Shown one piece after another: positions 12,432 through 27,600 of a DNA stretch of 64,000 bases. The DNA is from Apostichopus japonicus (Eukaryota; Echinodermata; Holothuroidea; Aspidochirotida; Stichopodidae), in NCBI RefSeq assembly GCF_037975245.1, contig NC_092561.1, positions 1,391,001 through 1,455,000 of the forward strand, read 5' to 3'. Position 1 is the first letter of the stretch. Each line of letters opens with the position of its first letter. A model generated the notes under the pieces. It saw only the letters and a program-made list of their open reading frames with translations. It made no database searches and was not told the DNA's origin. Both the position numbers and the translations under genes were made by a program.

Positions 12432-12628
12432 TCACTTGGCACGCTTCTGTTGACGACTCCTGTAGATGTCGTGGACCGGCGCCCTCTGTGAGTTCTCCTC
12501 GTCGTCCGAATCGTCATTGGTTTTCCCAGAATCGTCTGCTGCCCTCTTTCTCTTTGGTGCTTCCGAATCTTGGCTATTATCTCCTCCGTCGTTACTGCCA
12601 TTCGTTATGGTGACTTCTTCGGCTTTAG
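12432..12628 (-). CDS. CSTF3: CSTF3 coding exon 20 (terminal) with TGA stop
   Basis: Encodes P659 to K723. It begins PKAEEVTI, contains the basic patch APKRKR and an acidic/serine stretch DDSDDEEN, and ends with the conserved tail [16 protein letters not shown] and TGA. The basic patch could serve as a nuclear localisation signal. The acceptor is ATTTATTTCAG. Confidence 0.95.
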
Positions 12629-15600
12629 CTGAAATAAATGTCATGTCGTATTTTAAATCTTTTCTTTTTTCCCTTATATTTTGGTAGTTTCTATATAATA
12701 TGTGTCATCTTAGTTGTGTCTCGTTTAAAGTGGTCTTGTCAAGTTACAATATTTTTGCATATTCTTCAAACACGTTTATTGAAGCAATATTAGGAACAAA
12801 AATTGAATTGGGATATATGTTAAGATATCTTGATATCAGTAAAACACTAACACACAAACTGTATCATAGCACACTTGCACAGAGGGAGCACTCAGACACA
12901 AAGCATCTCCACGGTAACGCAGGACCTCCCTTATTTCTAATGCAACTCAGCTAACTTTTGTGATCAGCTTAACCAGTTTTGCACATCCAGTCACACATAC
13001 CATCCACATCTCACACAGATTCCTTTTGCCTCTGGCAAAACAGGACAAAAAAGATTGAAACTTGGACTGAAATTGTCCTAGTCCCTTTCTTGAAGGTATT
13101 TTGGAATAAACTTACGTTCTGGAATGGTGCATTCGGCTAGAAGCCGCATGAGCTCATCCACGCGAACAAAGGGACCCTGCAGTAGACAAGACAGAAGATG
13201 AATTAATAGTATCAAGGAAGAGTTATGTTGGTAGTTGCTCAGGAGGGAAGGAGCAGGATAAGGAGGTAGGGTGAGAAGAGAGATGGATGGAAACCAAAAG
13301 ACCAGAGGACTTAAAAACACTGGCATCTTCAGCAAGAGAACTTTCACATCCTCAAACAACTGCCCTCACCACACAATGTTTATTTACTCCTTAGACCCCT
13401 CCCCACGGACGGATGTCAGCCAAATTTCTAGGGTGTGCATGATAGTGCATTTCAAGCCTGCAGGGTAACAGAGGGTAGAGCCTATAGGGTGTAGTGAGGA
13501 GTCATATCAATACAAGCATTCCAAAAAAAAACATAAAAATTTTCTTTCGAAAAATGGGGACAAAAGATTTGGCTTTGCCACTCACACACCACAAAAGGCT
13601 GGCTACGTGCCTGAGATAGTAGTTGAGATAGGAGGGTTGTCGCAAGAAGTGTTGGCTTTGTCAATCCCGGTGTTGACATTACGACAAATACGATGGATGA
13701 GTGAGATGCGGGATACTTGAGAACAATGCCCGCAGCATCTCCAATGAGGGATGGAAATCTTACGCATGAGGACAGGGCATTATTAGAGCCTCTTCGATCT
13801 GAAGTATGGTACTGGAAGCTGTGAATTATTTCTAATCCTAAACTTACTTTCACAAAGAAGTCATTGTTCACCTTACTTTGCATTAAAAAAAGACTTCAAT
13901 CATAGTCCTCCCATTATATGTCAATTAGCTGTTTTCCAGGTATGCACACTAACAAATACCACAGCTTTAAAATTGAATTTTTAATGAGTTTCCTCCATTG
14001 AGGTCTTACCTGGAACGATAAGGGAGGTGGTAACAAGGTAATAGCGTGACTGGCTGCTGGAGGTAGCGGGAACTCTCCTCCTGAGACAATGTGTGACCCG
14101 ACTCCTAGATGCGGGGGAAAACGGGGGGAGGGGTTGGGTGAAGAAAAGAAGAGCTCATTTTCTCATCACTTCTGGTATGAAATCATATTAAATTCCTTTT
14201 TACATAGCCCCCGTTGCAGAAAATATTGTATTTATATGTATTGCAGTGAGACAATTTGAAACTTACAACAACAACAACCCCAGAAAAGCCAGAGACTAAT
14301 ATTTCATAAGAGAAATGTTTAGTGTAACCCTGCAGCCAAACTGCAGGGTTTCCCCTGTTTTTTTGTGAGGTGGCCGACTCCCTGTCTTTTGAGACCGCAA
14401 AAATATGTTTCAAAAATCGCTGCCATACTGTTTCAGAGAATGAACTAGAATGTCAATGGCATAGTAGCTCAACTACTACAAATTAGAAATGTACTTATGT
14501 TGATTGTGATGTAGATGGTAAACTTCAGGAAATTGGAACAATTTAAGGAAACGTTTCGGGAAATAATTTTTTCATGTTGTGTACCTTATCAATCAGGCAA
14601 TCTTTATTTCAGGAAATAAAATCAGGATTCCGGGAAACTTTGGGATTACTTTTCGGGAAATCGTTAATGGATTTGTGGCCATACTGCCGTGCTTGTCAAG
14701 CATTGTCAACGAACGAAACAAGATTTTTCACATTTTGGTAAATAAATCTCTCAAGGCTCTGCAAAAGCATTTACTGATTTCTTTACATAAAACGATGTTT
14801 AAATACAATCCTTGACACTTTCATGTTCATATCGTTAATATTAACAGTATTCTCCGTCCATTATAAAGGTTCTTTCCATTTGTATTTAACTTATATTTTT
14901 CATTTTCCTGGCAACCTAAACTGATGCAAGCACAGATGTTGGCGCCCTTCAAGAACTATGTTGCACATAGTCAAAAACATTAAACAAAACCCATAGGCTC
15001 CTGAATGAATTTTACATTTTGACCCCTTGTGACCCCAAATGATATTTGACATGTAAATAAAGTACAACTTTTATGACCTATCATATACTGAACACTATGG
15101 ATGACTTTCATGAAAATCCAACATTAACACTAGGAGGAGTAGGCTTTTTTTTGTGATTTCACTTTTTGACCTCTCTTGACCCCAAATGACCTTTGACCTA
15201 CAACCTGTCTCCATTTTTGTAAGATCTTGATATCTGCTACAAACTGACAAAGTTTGATGAGGATTCATCAAAGAACCTGCAAACAGCAGGCCTTTGAGCA
15301 ATTGTTGACGGACAGACGGCCAGACAGACAGACGCATTGCCATGACAATAGCTCAACTAGTTGAGCTAACAAAATATGGGATGATAGCAATTCCAACTTT
15401 CTTTAACAACCTATGCCATCATTTGTCCTTGAAAAACTGGTTGTGAACAATATTATTGTAGCAACAAATATAACTTCTTCTGCCTATTTAATGTAGCAGT
15501 TTTATCCAATTTCTTGTTAGGAAGATTGACTGGTTAGGAAAATGTTCCCCCACATTTCAACACCTAGGCCCCTCCCCCCCCCCCAGTATTTTCACCCCCT

Positions 15601-18600
15601 CTAGTGTTACAAACCAGTGACCTCCTCTCACACGAGAAATCGCTTGGAAAACCTTGAACCATTTTCCAAAAGTTTTAAGCACAGTTGACTTCAAATGTTC
15701 AGCAAGTATACTGCCCTCATTATGCCTTTACACATCACACATCAAGTTGATCCACACTTTACTTTGAAGTTACTACTATGTCCACAAGTTTCTTTGAGCA
15801 CTTAGTTCAGATCTTTTTAACTTGAAAATTTACATGCATGCAAAAGAAAAACAATTTAGAAAAACATGCAGTTTCTTCCATCTCAGCTTCTGTTATGACT
15901 GTCGTAACTTTCCTTATTGTCAGACACTGATAAAACAGTCAATTGAAAATATTCTTATTTTGCAATAAAAACCTGCTGGATGAATTTGGCGCGAAACATT
16001 TACTATTCCTCTATGCTGGTCGACAATCCCTGTGCCCTGATACCCATCATTTGCTTCCCCACTGAAAGTGACAACAGAAAATCTCCCACATCCTAAAAGA
16101 CATATTACTACAGGAGAACATAAAGCTGTTGACTCATATGGGTTGACGTTTGGCCTAGACAGCCAGTAGTCACATGTATGTTAAAATTAGGCCAGTTCTT
16201 AGACTTTCAAACTGACATTCTTTCAAATAAGCTATGCTGCAACAGCTTTTCTTTCCTGAAGTTTAACTTTGAAGTTATCAGCTACCTTTAGTCTATTGCA
16301 GACTCTTTTCAATTTTTAATGTATCATATACCACCCCTCCCCCACCCCCCCCGATAATACTATTCTTCTGTGGTAAACTCACGTGGATTAGCTCTCGGTC
16401 TAAATGGTAACATTTGCTGTAAATCAGGTCTTGGGCAATCCACCAGGGCCTTCTTCTCCCCTTCCTCTTCCTCCGTGGAGATCTCAGTGGCAACCACGGT
16501 GTCCGAGCTGTTGGTAGCTGCTATTGGTGTTAAGGAGGGTTTGGCCAATAAATCCTATATCACAATACAAAGACAGAAAAATGTACATGAAATTAATGTG
16601 TGGTTGACCAATGAGACTCCAATATATTTTTAGATCACAGGCAAACTTATTTCCTGTGATTGGTTAACATTTCTTGAAACTGGAGAGTTGTAGAGGTGTA
16701 ACGCTGTCTACTGACGACTGCCGATCGGCAATTAACATACGTTGAGCTGTCGAACCTGTTTGGAATAGGGAACCAAGTGGTCTATGAACTTACTGTGTAG
16801 CCAAGAGCTTTGAGTTCCGTCTGGGAGCAGGGGTAGAGGTCCAAGAATCGATGCCGGTCAACTAAAAGGGCTGCCTCTCGATGTGAAGATTCCTTGAAAA
16901 AAAACAAAGAAAAAAACATTGAATTTACTAGGTATGTTATAGCACTACGAACAATTTGTTGTTTTACTTGACAATTATTATTATTATTCTTATATAATTA
17001 TTATTCTTATTAATTATTATTATTATTAAATATTGTTTGTTTCACCTATTTTACATTTGATTAATGGTAACTATACATTGGTCAAGAAATGAAAGGATGG
17101 GATGGGAGAAGAAATGAGAGGTAAGAGTGGAAGGGTGAGAGGGGAGGGGGAGGGGAGTGAGGGAGGGAGGGACTATGCCTCATCCAATGGCTTGCATACC
17201 TAACATAGCCTATCATGATATAAAGCGTTGACTCTGCACAGCCTAATACACTGCCTGCTTCAACGCTGCTTGACATATCCCAGTCAAACCCTTTAAAATT
17301 TTGTCTCAATGATGACATTTCGATAGATCCGGAAAAAACCTGGTCTAGACTTACGTCTTTAAAAGTTGCAAGTCTCCTCTTTTCTACTTTTAGAATACTG
17401 TTCAGATCTCCACAGTTGGCCTCAAAGTCTTGAAATCTCAGCCAAATTTCGCTGTAGGTAAAGGAAAGGCATCCGAATATTTAAGTACTTTGCCATCTAC
17501 AGAGCATGACATAGCACATAGCATAGCATAGCAGAGGGTACATGCTAGGACTTCATAGAGAACATCAATTATTACTTCTTGAGTAACAAATTCCAAATGC
17601 CAAATTTTTGTAATGCAAATTATCTTTCTTTGCAGAATACTAACCCAGATTTCTCTTCGGGAAGATGGCCGGACGTGAGAACTCGTTCGAATAGCACCCT
17701 CGTGTTGTTATCCTCTGATGTGAGACAAAAAGATATGATCATTTCAATGGGTGAACTGATGAAAGACTCACATGATATGGTACTCACACTTATAGCCTGC
17801 ACTGGTACTCACACTTATAGCCTGCATTGGTACTCACACTTATAGCCTGCACTGGTACTCATATTAGGATTATTTTCTACTTGTACTCACACTTAGAGCC
17901 TGCACTGGTATTCACTTAGAGCTTGCCACTGGTACTCACACTTATAGCCTGCACTGGTACTCATATTAGGATTATTTTCTACTTGTACTCACACTTAGAG
18001 CCTGCACTGGTACTCACACTTAGAGCTTGCACTGGTACTTACAATTATAGCCTGCACTGGTACTCATATCAGGACTAATTTATATTTGTACTTGTACTCA
18101 CACTTATAGCCTGCACTGGTACTCATACCAGGACTAAGTTTTACTTGTACTTGTACTCACAATTTTGTGTTTGTACTAAAAGTCTACTGTAGGATGATGT
18201 TAAAAAGGGTTGACATTAGATTTTAAAAGGTGAAGGATATTGAGTTTATAGAATTAATACATCTGCCTTGGACACCATTTGCAAAGCAACACAATATATA
18301 CCAAATTCAGGCAAACCTTTAAACAGCAGAGTTGTACATATCAGAGTATCACGCCACCTTGTATTGTTTACGTACCGTTAAGATGAGAGAGGTAATCGAT
18401 GTAGGATAGCACATACTCTGGGACATTCTCGTATTTCCGAAGACCCAGTTCAAAAATTTTAATGGCAATCTGTGAATCCTGAGAAGAGAAGGCATAAAAA
18501 AAGGCAAAGAAAAGAAGGAATTAAAATCGCTGCAAAATATGACCCTACGTCAAACCCATCTGTAGATTAAGCTACATCGTAATGTCACAATTGTCACTGC

Positions 18601-21600
18601 TGATCTTGTTGAAGAGACTTTTGAGTCTATTTATTCCAAGGTAGTGGATCATTTGCTTCGTGTTTGTCCAAGCCAGGTAACAGGACGGTACCATAAAATG
18701 TTGGTCGAGCCACCGTCCATTTTTGAAACCACCTTCAAGGACAAACAGCCTGCTGCAGTCACATGCGGTTACAGACCCAGAATCTTCCATGAAGATTGAG
18801 CCACCAGAAAACCACCCCACCCCCGAGGGAATTGAAAAAAAAATAAAAAACTGAAATCAATCTTCGTTGGAACGTTTTTAAAACTGCACTAATTTCTGAC
18901 ATCTAAAATTGTTTTAGGGGTCCATATTTTCCGGCGGGCCCCATAGTCTGTGGACAGTTCTCTATACACAATAGGGTAATGTTAATTACAAGATACAATG
19001 GCACAATAACATATCAGGCTCTGATGTAGTGACAGGTGACTGGAGGTCACAAGAGAGGACCCCCCCGCCCTCCTCATTTCTCCTTACCTCAACAATTTTC
19101 CTGATCTCATATATTATTTGAGATTGAGGATAACAAACTTGACAGTATCCAACAAACCACCAAACCTTTTTTCCTTTCCGCATTAATTACCAAAAAAAAA
19201 ACATTAAAAAATGTTTACTTTTCTAAAGGAGTACTCCTTATAAACAAAGAAAGATAGTTGATGGAAAATCAATTTTTCATATCAAATCCAAAACAGTTTC
19301 TTTTAAAAAATCTTACTTTACTAAAGTAGTACTCCATCAAGGCAGCTGCGACAAACACATGATGTTTGCATCTCAAGTCCTCTCGGGCTTTCTTGAAGAT
19401 AAGTCTGGCGTCTTTGATTCCTTCTGCCCTTCTTTCAAATTTCATGTATTGAATGTAAGCCTTCAAAAATAAAACACAACTTATATTAAATTATTAATAA
19501 TAAATACTTTCAAAAAATAAATAACTCAGTGATCATTTATCCAGTTGTCTAACATCTTTGCAGATTCTTTTGCGAGTCACATCTAAATCATTTGTTAATA
19601 TTATCTTCTCAACTTTCCCATTTAAGCAGCCAGTACACAATCTTTCCTGTTTTTCATATTCTCGATATATACTATATTTTTTTCTGCCAGCTAAGAGAAT
19701 TCAGCAAGAAACAGGAGAAGACTCTATCTGCCTCAACAATGAATTCAAGTTAAAAGAAATGTAAAGACTGACATACAGCACCAACCATATAGGCAAGGAG
19801 GGAAGTTCCTCCTGCCCCCCCCCGCCTCACCCCTCCACCTCTCTGTTTCCCTGTCTTACTTATCAACTTATCAGACTTTCAACTAATCAGATTAACAAGA
19901 AACAACAACAAAAAACAAGGAACAGTAGGAATATCTCACCAATGTTGGGTCTAGGTCCTGCATTGCAAGTAACCTCTTGAAGATATTGTGGACCTTATCG
20001 TATTTCATACGACCCTGAAGAGAAGCAAAAGACAAGAGTGTGATCTAAACTAGATAATCTTTCTGGGTTTTAACCGTTTGGCTTCCAACCCACTCTGACA
20101 AAGCCTTGAATCGTTCATGCATAATTAATTACCATCAAGTCTAACTAGAAGATCTTTCTGGGTGTTAACTGTTAAGCGTCAAACCACTCAGACCACACCA
20201 CGCATCATTTCTGGGTTGTAAAATTTTTTGTTGCCCATCGACTAACCTCTTCAAAGTCTCCATAAGCAAAGTAAATTAACATATTGGACTTCATCTGTCC
20301 TGAAATAGCTCGTTCGAAGACACTGGCTGCTTCGTCGTTGAACACCTTGGCATTATTCATATCCTAGAGATGGGGGGGGAAAAAATATATATATATTACT
20401 GGGTCCATGAAGCAAGACAGAAACATGGTTTGATAGTTACAGAAATGCTGTGAAAGAATGCTTCAATATCTAAGATGTGTCAATATGAAAACAATTTGGA
20501 AGAGAAGGGCTCTCTCAAAGCCATGGAACTTTCATGGAAAAATTGCTTTGAAACTATCTGAGGCATCATCAAAGCAATTCATTATGTAAATAATACAACT
20601 TAAGATTCTTGAGAAAGGAAAGGCTTTGATGAGTTGACATTTTGACCTCAGCTGACCTTTGACCCCATCAATGAAAAGAGGGACCTTATCATTCCATGCT
20701 ATAGCCACATGCCATGTATAACATCTGGCGACATTTCCCCCCTACCGAGATAACAAAGTTTAAAAGATTTTCTAGTTTCTGCATCAACTGATGATTTTTA
20801 ACTTCACCAAGAACTGAAGGCCTATATATTATACTGACATGCACAAAGTTTCAAGAAGTTACCAATCTTCAAGTTTTAAGAACCAGAATGTGCTATGTAT
20901 GAAGGTTACTGTAGTGGTTATATTCTCATTCGTTCATTCATTTGTTCCTTCGTTCATTTCATATCTTGCAAACTACAAATCTGTCCAAACTGATGATTGA
21001 CAAAGTGTCGTGTGTATATAGTTATAACAACTACAAGCTACTGTTATCTTTACCTATTGTACCTTTGTGTGCATCCAAAAAGGAGAGACAAAAACCAAAA
21101 GTCCAATACTTATTCAATCCCTTTTCATATTCAACAACAATTCCCCCCAAAAAATCAAGTGAACCAAAATTGGAAGAAAATGTTACGCAGTGATATGGTT
21201 TTTAAGTTTGATCACCTTACCCCTTTCTCTGCGAATGCCTTGCTAGAGTTCTGCAGGAAGAGAGCAGCTTCATACCAAATGTCTGCATGGAATCCTAGGC
21301 AGAGTAGACACTGCTCATAGGCAAACATGACTGCAAAACATCAAGGGAAGGAGAGAAAGAATTCTGTCATCTTTACAAAGTAGATACAAACTATTCATAT
21401 CACGCTGGCAAAGTCATGAACTCTGCTACAAGTTAAAAGTCTTAGGCATAATATAAACTGACACACAGGCAGGGCATGTGAAGTTAAAGGGAAGTTGATG
21501 ATCTAACTCCCCTGTTTCAATAGCCAGACATTGATGATATAACTTCCTGTTGAAATAGCCTGACATTGATCATCTAACTCCCCTGTTTCAATAGCCTGAG

Positions 21601-24600
21601 ATTGATGATCTAACTTCCCTGTTTCAATAGCCTGAGACTGATCATATAACTCCCCTGTTTCAATAGCCTGAGATTGATGATCTAACTTCCCTGTTTCATT
21701 AGCCTGAGATTGATGATCTAACTTCAATGACATTTTATCCCATTATCCCCAGGCATTCTCTTTCCTGTGAATGTGAAGTTTGGAGAAAACCACCTTTGGT
21801 GACCCTTTCTGTGATATATCTTGAGAAGAGAGAAATAGCAAGGGTGGCTTGTTGAAATAGGGTAACAGGGACGAAATAGGTTACGAACCGCTGATCTACC
21901 ACAGTAGATATACATCTGCTGGAGTTAGAAAAGGTAATGTACCAGTCAAACTAAGTAACAACATTTCAACCAACTATATCTCGAATTAAGGACAAGATCT
22001 TAAGATGGGGGGTTATCAACTAAGCAGTGTAGAATACCGTTTTTACTCCATCAGATTTTTAGTGTTAACATTGCCAGCCATAAGAATAACCCTTAAAAGC
22101 TCCAGAATAATTCACATTTGATATTTACAAACCTCTCTTTGTGATCAGAGTTTGGTCTTCTGTTCTCAGGGGGTTGCTTTTTTCCCATTGGATGTATTTC
22201 TTCCACAGTTCTACCTGTTTCATCTCTTCGATGGTACTGGAGGGGGGCACGGAGGGTGCTGAACGGTTCAGTCCCTTGGTCAATGCTTCATACTCCTGTG
22301 AGGTAACACAGAGATAAAATAATTATAAGTGAGTAAAAGAAAAGAGATGCTATAGCCTAGTTTGACGAACAATGTGTACTTGCAATAAGGTTGTTTTTTT
22401 TTTATCAAAAAAAATAATTTTCTTTTATAATTTTCTTTTATAAAAAAAATTAATTTTCTTTAAAATATATATATATATATATTTTTAATTATCCAATGAA
22501 ATGAAAGTATGTTCCTTTTGTTCTGTAAAAAACACTATTGTGCAGATAGGAACAAATCCAAAATAAATTCATCAAATGAAGAATTTTCATCGGTCAGATT
22601 GTAAACAGTGTAACTTGAAACGATGACAAAAATAATTTACCTTTGCAACTCTCCTGGCATTCATGTAGTCTCTGCTTCTATCGTCAATCATCTTTTGAGC
22701 GATTATGGGATTTATTCCCTGCAGAGAGCAAACATACCAAATATTAAATGACAAATTAACGAAGCATTTTGCCCGGACTTTGGTTAATTTTTAATATGAA
22801 CTCCAAACTGAATAATAACTCCAAACCGAATTCCTAAGCTCACGTTAGCTTGATTGCATCAAATTTCATTTCAAGTATAAGTATTGAAGAGAGAGAGTGA
22901 GTAAAAATATTAGGGAATTGACACCTCCCTTCTCCCCCCCCCCCCGCCCATCCCTCCCTTTCCCCATCCAGTAATGTCCTACCTATTATAACTTGGTCAT
23001 TAAACATGGTCGGTAAATGGTTGACACAAGAATTGAACCGATGAATTTACCTTCTGTTTCTACAATACCTCTTTGGTCAGCAGCACAACATCTACCCCCA
23101 TTCCCCCGCCCGGCGCCCCCCAAAAAAATGACCCCCAGGTTGGGAACCACCGCTTCAAATTTTTCCAGTTTCACATTGTATCCCAGCAGTAGTAATGCAG
23201 CAATATGTAATTTTCAAAGACTTTTCAAAGACAAAAATTTACAAAGAAAAAAAAGAAAGCCAAAACAATATTATTAACTGGATGGAAATACTCACATTTT
23301 CATAAGACGTGTAATCCTTCCAAAGCACCTCCACGCTGCTCATAGGGTTACAGACACCTCTCTGATACACCCTTCGGACGGCTGTAATTCTCTGATTTTC
23401 TGCATATGACCCCACTGCTTCCCTGGGGTAGGGAGAAAGGAAAGGAAGGAGAATATTGAGTTAGTTGTGAGAACAACAAATGTGCAGGCAGATGGGAGGG
23501 GTTGCTAAGAAACTGGTCACAGAGAAAAGAAAAACCATTGGGAGTCATACATGAGCATAAATACAGTTGGTACAAAATACCATTACCACCTGCCGGCAGA
23601 TGTTCCCCTCCCTCCTCCCGCTCCCTCCACCCACTTCTCTCCACCCCTCCACCCCTTCTCTCCACCCCACCCCATCACTCCACCTCCCCTCCCTACACCC
23701 CTCCCCCCGCCATGGAGATTGATAATTAAATTGTCTATTGTTGCACAACTGATGTTGACCTAAATGACAGCTGAACACACATTTATCTAAACTTGGGAAA
23801 CAAAATCAACTTCAATGGCTGGAGCCCCCTCCCTTTAAATTCTGCTTACCCCTCCAACTCAGAATTCCTGCCTACACTCCTGGCCCCCCCTCTCCCCCCC
23901 CCCTTCACCTCATACCACCTTACTCAACCCCCTCAAAGTCTCACTCCTACTGCCCACTTATACTACTTACACTCCCTTTAGGAATTGAATGTAATCATTC
24001 CAGATGGAATAGGACTGAATGTCCATCCCCATCTTGTCCAGGGCAAAGTCGTAGGCCTGGGCCATCTTCTCTCTGAAGGTGGCCAGCCCTCCCTTGGTCT
24101 CCTTCACATAGTTCAGGTAGCACTTCCAGAGGTCAATGTTCAGAATCTTCATCAGACACCGCTGGAAGAGCTTGACGAGTAGAGGCAAGAAAGGGTTCGG
24201 AAGAATTGTTATAATGCACTCGGTGCATTTATCCAAATAGTTCAACAATAAAGTTGTTTATTTTATGCAGTCAAATCCTACAAAGTAGCTCTTTACCTAT
24301 TGTGTTACTACTTTTGGAACAGACATGTTGGAAACATGTTGCAAAGCTTCTATAACAACTCTCCTGCGACCTACAACTTTATACACTAACGTTCAAAATC
24401 TTCGCATTTTGACCTGGGCTGACATTAAAAAATGACATTTTGACCTTGATCACGAAACCTCCCTCCCTCACCCTCCCCCCCCCCCTCCTTTCCGTCCCTG
24501 TCTCTCACTGTAAGGATAACCACCGTTGAGCAAGAAATTTGACAGCCAGCCATCAGGGGCAGATATATGTTAGTACGTGTAGTAAAATGTACATATGCCA

Positions 24601-27600
24601 TGTTTATTCTCAGTTGTTGCTACAACTAGTGTGTACGCTAGGTCCTGTTGACTATCATATGATTTGACCGTATTTCAAGCACATTTATGAAGTCATGGTT
24701 TAGTTTTTCCTCGGGGGGGGGGTCCATTGTGCAGCCAAACATTCATTATTTGTTTAAAATACAACATGGGTTTGTTGTGCATTCATTTCCTCGTTAAACT
24801 ATATGAAAGGATTAGTTGGTAAGAATTTAGTTTCCTTCGAGAGTATATATGTATCTTCAAGGCACCCATACTTTTTGACTAACCTTTTCCACTCGCTCAT
24901 AGTTCTTGAATTTCATCTAAAAAGGGAAAGAAGATAAAGGAACAGCAAATATTAATTGGATATCAAAAGTATCACCTCATTGCTCAGAAATCCCTAATAT
25001 TATGATGAGAATGTTCTTTTCTGTTCTTGAAACAGCATTTGAAATACGTTTTTATGTCGTCTTCTGTGAAGGGTAAAGGTTTCTGTCTTGTCACCAAGCG
25101 TAAGTTTTTTTGCCATTAGCTAATCAAGTTATTTGACCTTTGTTACTGCTTACCTGCTAGCATAGAGTTTTCTTCTTTTGGAACTTAATATTGAATACAA
25201 AGGAGATCTAAATGTGAATAACGAAATCATCTTACATATTTAATTTTGCCAATTTGCCCTGGATGGTGATTTCTTATCGTTCTGACCCAGAAATTCTAAC
25301 ATAAACGCATATTCCCTCGTTTTAAAGACACGGGTTCGCACACAAGACTTTCTTGAAAGTAAAATTGCACGACTTTGCCCTAATACAACTGAGAAATTCT
25401 ACGATATATATTATTTTTTTTTTAAACTTGAGATTTTGCTAGGGGTTCCACTGATTCTCACTCTGACCCAGTTAAAATCATAGCGACATGCCTTGCTGCT
25501 ATGGTAACAGCTTATATTTTGCACACGCCCTCGCCCGTCTGGGAAACCAGACAGCCAATAGGCTTTGCGATTCATTGCCCCGTTTTATTTGAAAACAACT
25601 AATGTAACACAACACACAAGACTATCAAATTTTTGACGCAAATGACCTTTGACCTCCACAGATAATAAACCAGTTCTGGTACTCACTAAGCTGAATCTAC
25701 ATGCTCAGTATGATGTTCATCCAAGTTTTAATTTCCTTAACTAGGTTTCACATTTAAGACTGCTGTTGACCTCAAATGACCTTTGACCTCCACAAAAAAA
25801 GTAGGCTAAGTTGTAAGTTATCGACTGTGGATTTCATTCAACCTTTACTTTTTTTGAGCTATCCTTAAAATTCATTTACATTTTTCAGATTTTGACCTCT
25901 AGACCTCAAATGGTATGAATAAATACCAACAACTGATGAATTTAACTTTGCCATCCCTCTGCGTCTGCTGAGTGAATGGTATATTAATTTTGGACCAGGT
26001 AGCTTCCCATTTTCTTGGGAGATTAGGAAAACGATTTTTTTTTCCCCGTCAAATTCACCTTCTCGTACTTTTGAGTCCAGTAATTTTGTTTTACACAGGA
26101 TTTGCGACAATTTCGGTTGCCTTAGTTCCGTCAAACGGACATAATTTTATGAATCCGAAAACAACATTTCTCATTAATTTTTGGAGAAATAACCCTTCAA
26201 GTATCAAAGGCTCATAAATCAATGTGGCTGGACAACTAGTGTGGTAAAATTCAAACAGATAATTACCAACATATGACGATACTGCGTACCACTTACCCCT
26301 CCCACCTGACCCCAATCATCTACTAGCACTTACCCCTCCCCGCCTGACCCCAATCATCTACTAGCACTAACCCCTCCCCACCTGACCCCAATCATCTACT
26401 AGCACTTACCCCTCCCCGCCTGACCCCAAGCATCTACTAGCACTAACCCCTCCCCGCATGACCCCAAGCATCTACTAGCCTGCACTAACCCCTCCCCACC
26501 TGACCCCAATTATCTACTAGCACTGACTCCTCCCCGACTGACATCAATCATCTACTAGCACTGACCCCTCTCCTGCCTGACCCCAATTATCTACTAGCAC
26601 TGACCCCCTCCCCCACCTGACCCCAATCATCTACTAATATTAACCCCTCCCCGCCTGACACCAATCATCTACTAGCACTAACCCCTCCCCCGCCTGACCC
26701 CAATCATATAATAGGTCACTGTATACAACGGCCTCATAAGTTACGTATGTTCGGTGCTACAGTACGTATGTGTAAAGGTCACAGTTATTTAAGGCCATTT
26801 TTATAGGTTTCAAACTGTTACCTCTCTCTCTCTCTCTCTCTGAACGGATACGTAGCAGCTACATGCATCCAATGGTTACGGTATAGTATCGATTGCCAGT
26901 GTACTTCACGTCTAGTCGTGCATTAATTAAGAATTCCTGCCTCATTAGATCTACATCAAACATTTTAACGTATCGTAAAGTAGTCATGCGCTTGTTTTAA
27001 ATGTTATAGAAAGGAAATCAATGGTTCCTTCAAGACATGTCAGCATGTTAGACCTTGAGATTGCAATCCTGAATGAAAACAAATTATAGGAACAACCAGG
27101 CGGTAAAGGAACTGACCTAATTCAAAATAATGCATTTTCCGTCAAGTTTTTTACACCACCAACTGACGAAGCAGAAAACTGCATCTAAATAGATGGCGTG
27201 TTCCGTGTTGTTGTTTTTAAAGAGTATGTGTGCGTGTGTGTGTGTTTTTAAATAATTGTTACGCACATGGCAACAGCAAAACGAGTCCGCTAAAAAGGTC
27301 TTGTTATTTTATAATTTAAATAATTATTATTCCGCGAAAAGGAATATGAAACCTTCCGATACAGGGGTAAGAGTTTGGAAGTTTTACGTATTCTAAAATT
27401 CAGAATATTCTGACAAATTGACAAACATTACAACGGAACAGATTTCAAGCAAAAATCCACATTCATGAGTCGCAAACTGTTCACACGATTTTATACCCAA
27501 AAACAAATGTTACAATAAGTAACCCATAGCTGAACTTGCTGAAGTAACTTTACCTTGAGTTAATACCAAGCAGACTGGGAATCCAGATGTTCTATTTCCA

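Noticed and set aside
12350..12687. Other frames over CSTF3 exon 20
   Set aside because: Shadow frames; the true frame ends in the conserved QQKRAK tail.
26291..26714. CRISPR-like array
   Set aside because: Contiguous tandem units without unique spacers, in an animal intron: a minisatellite.
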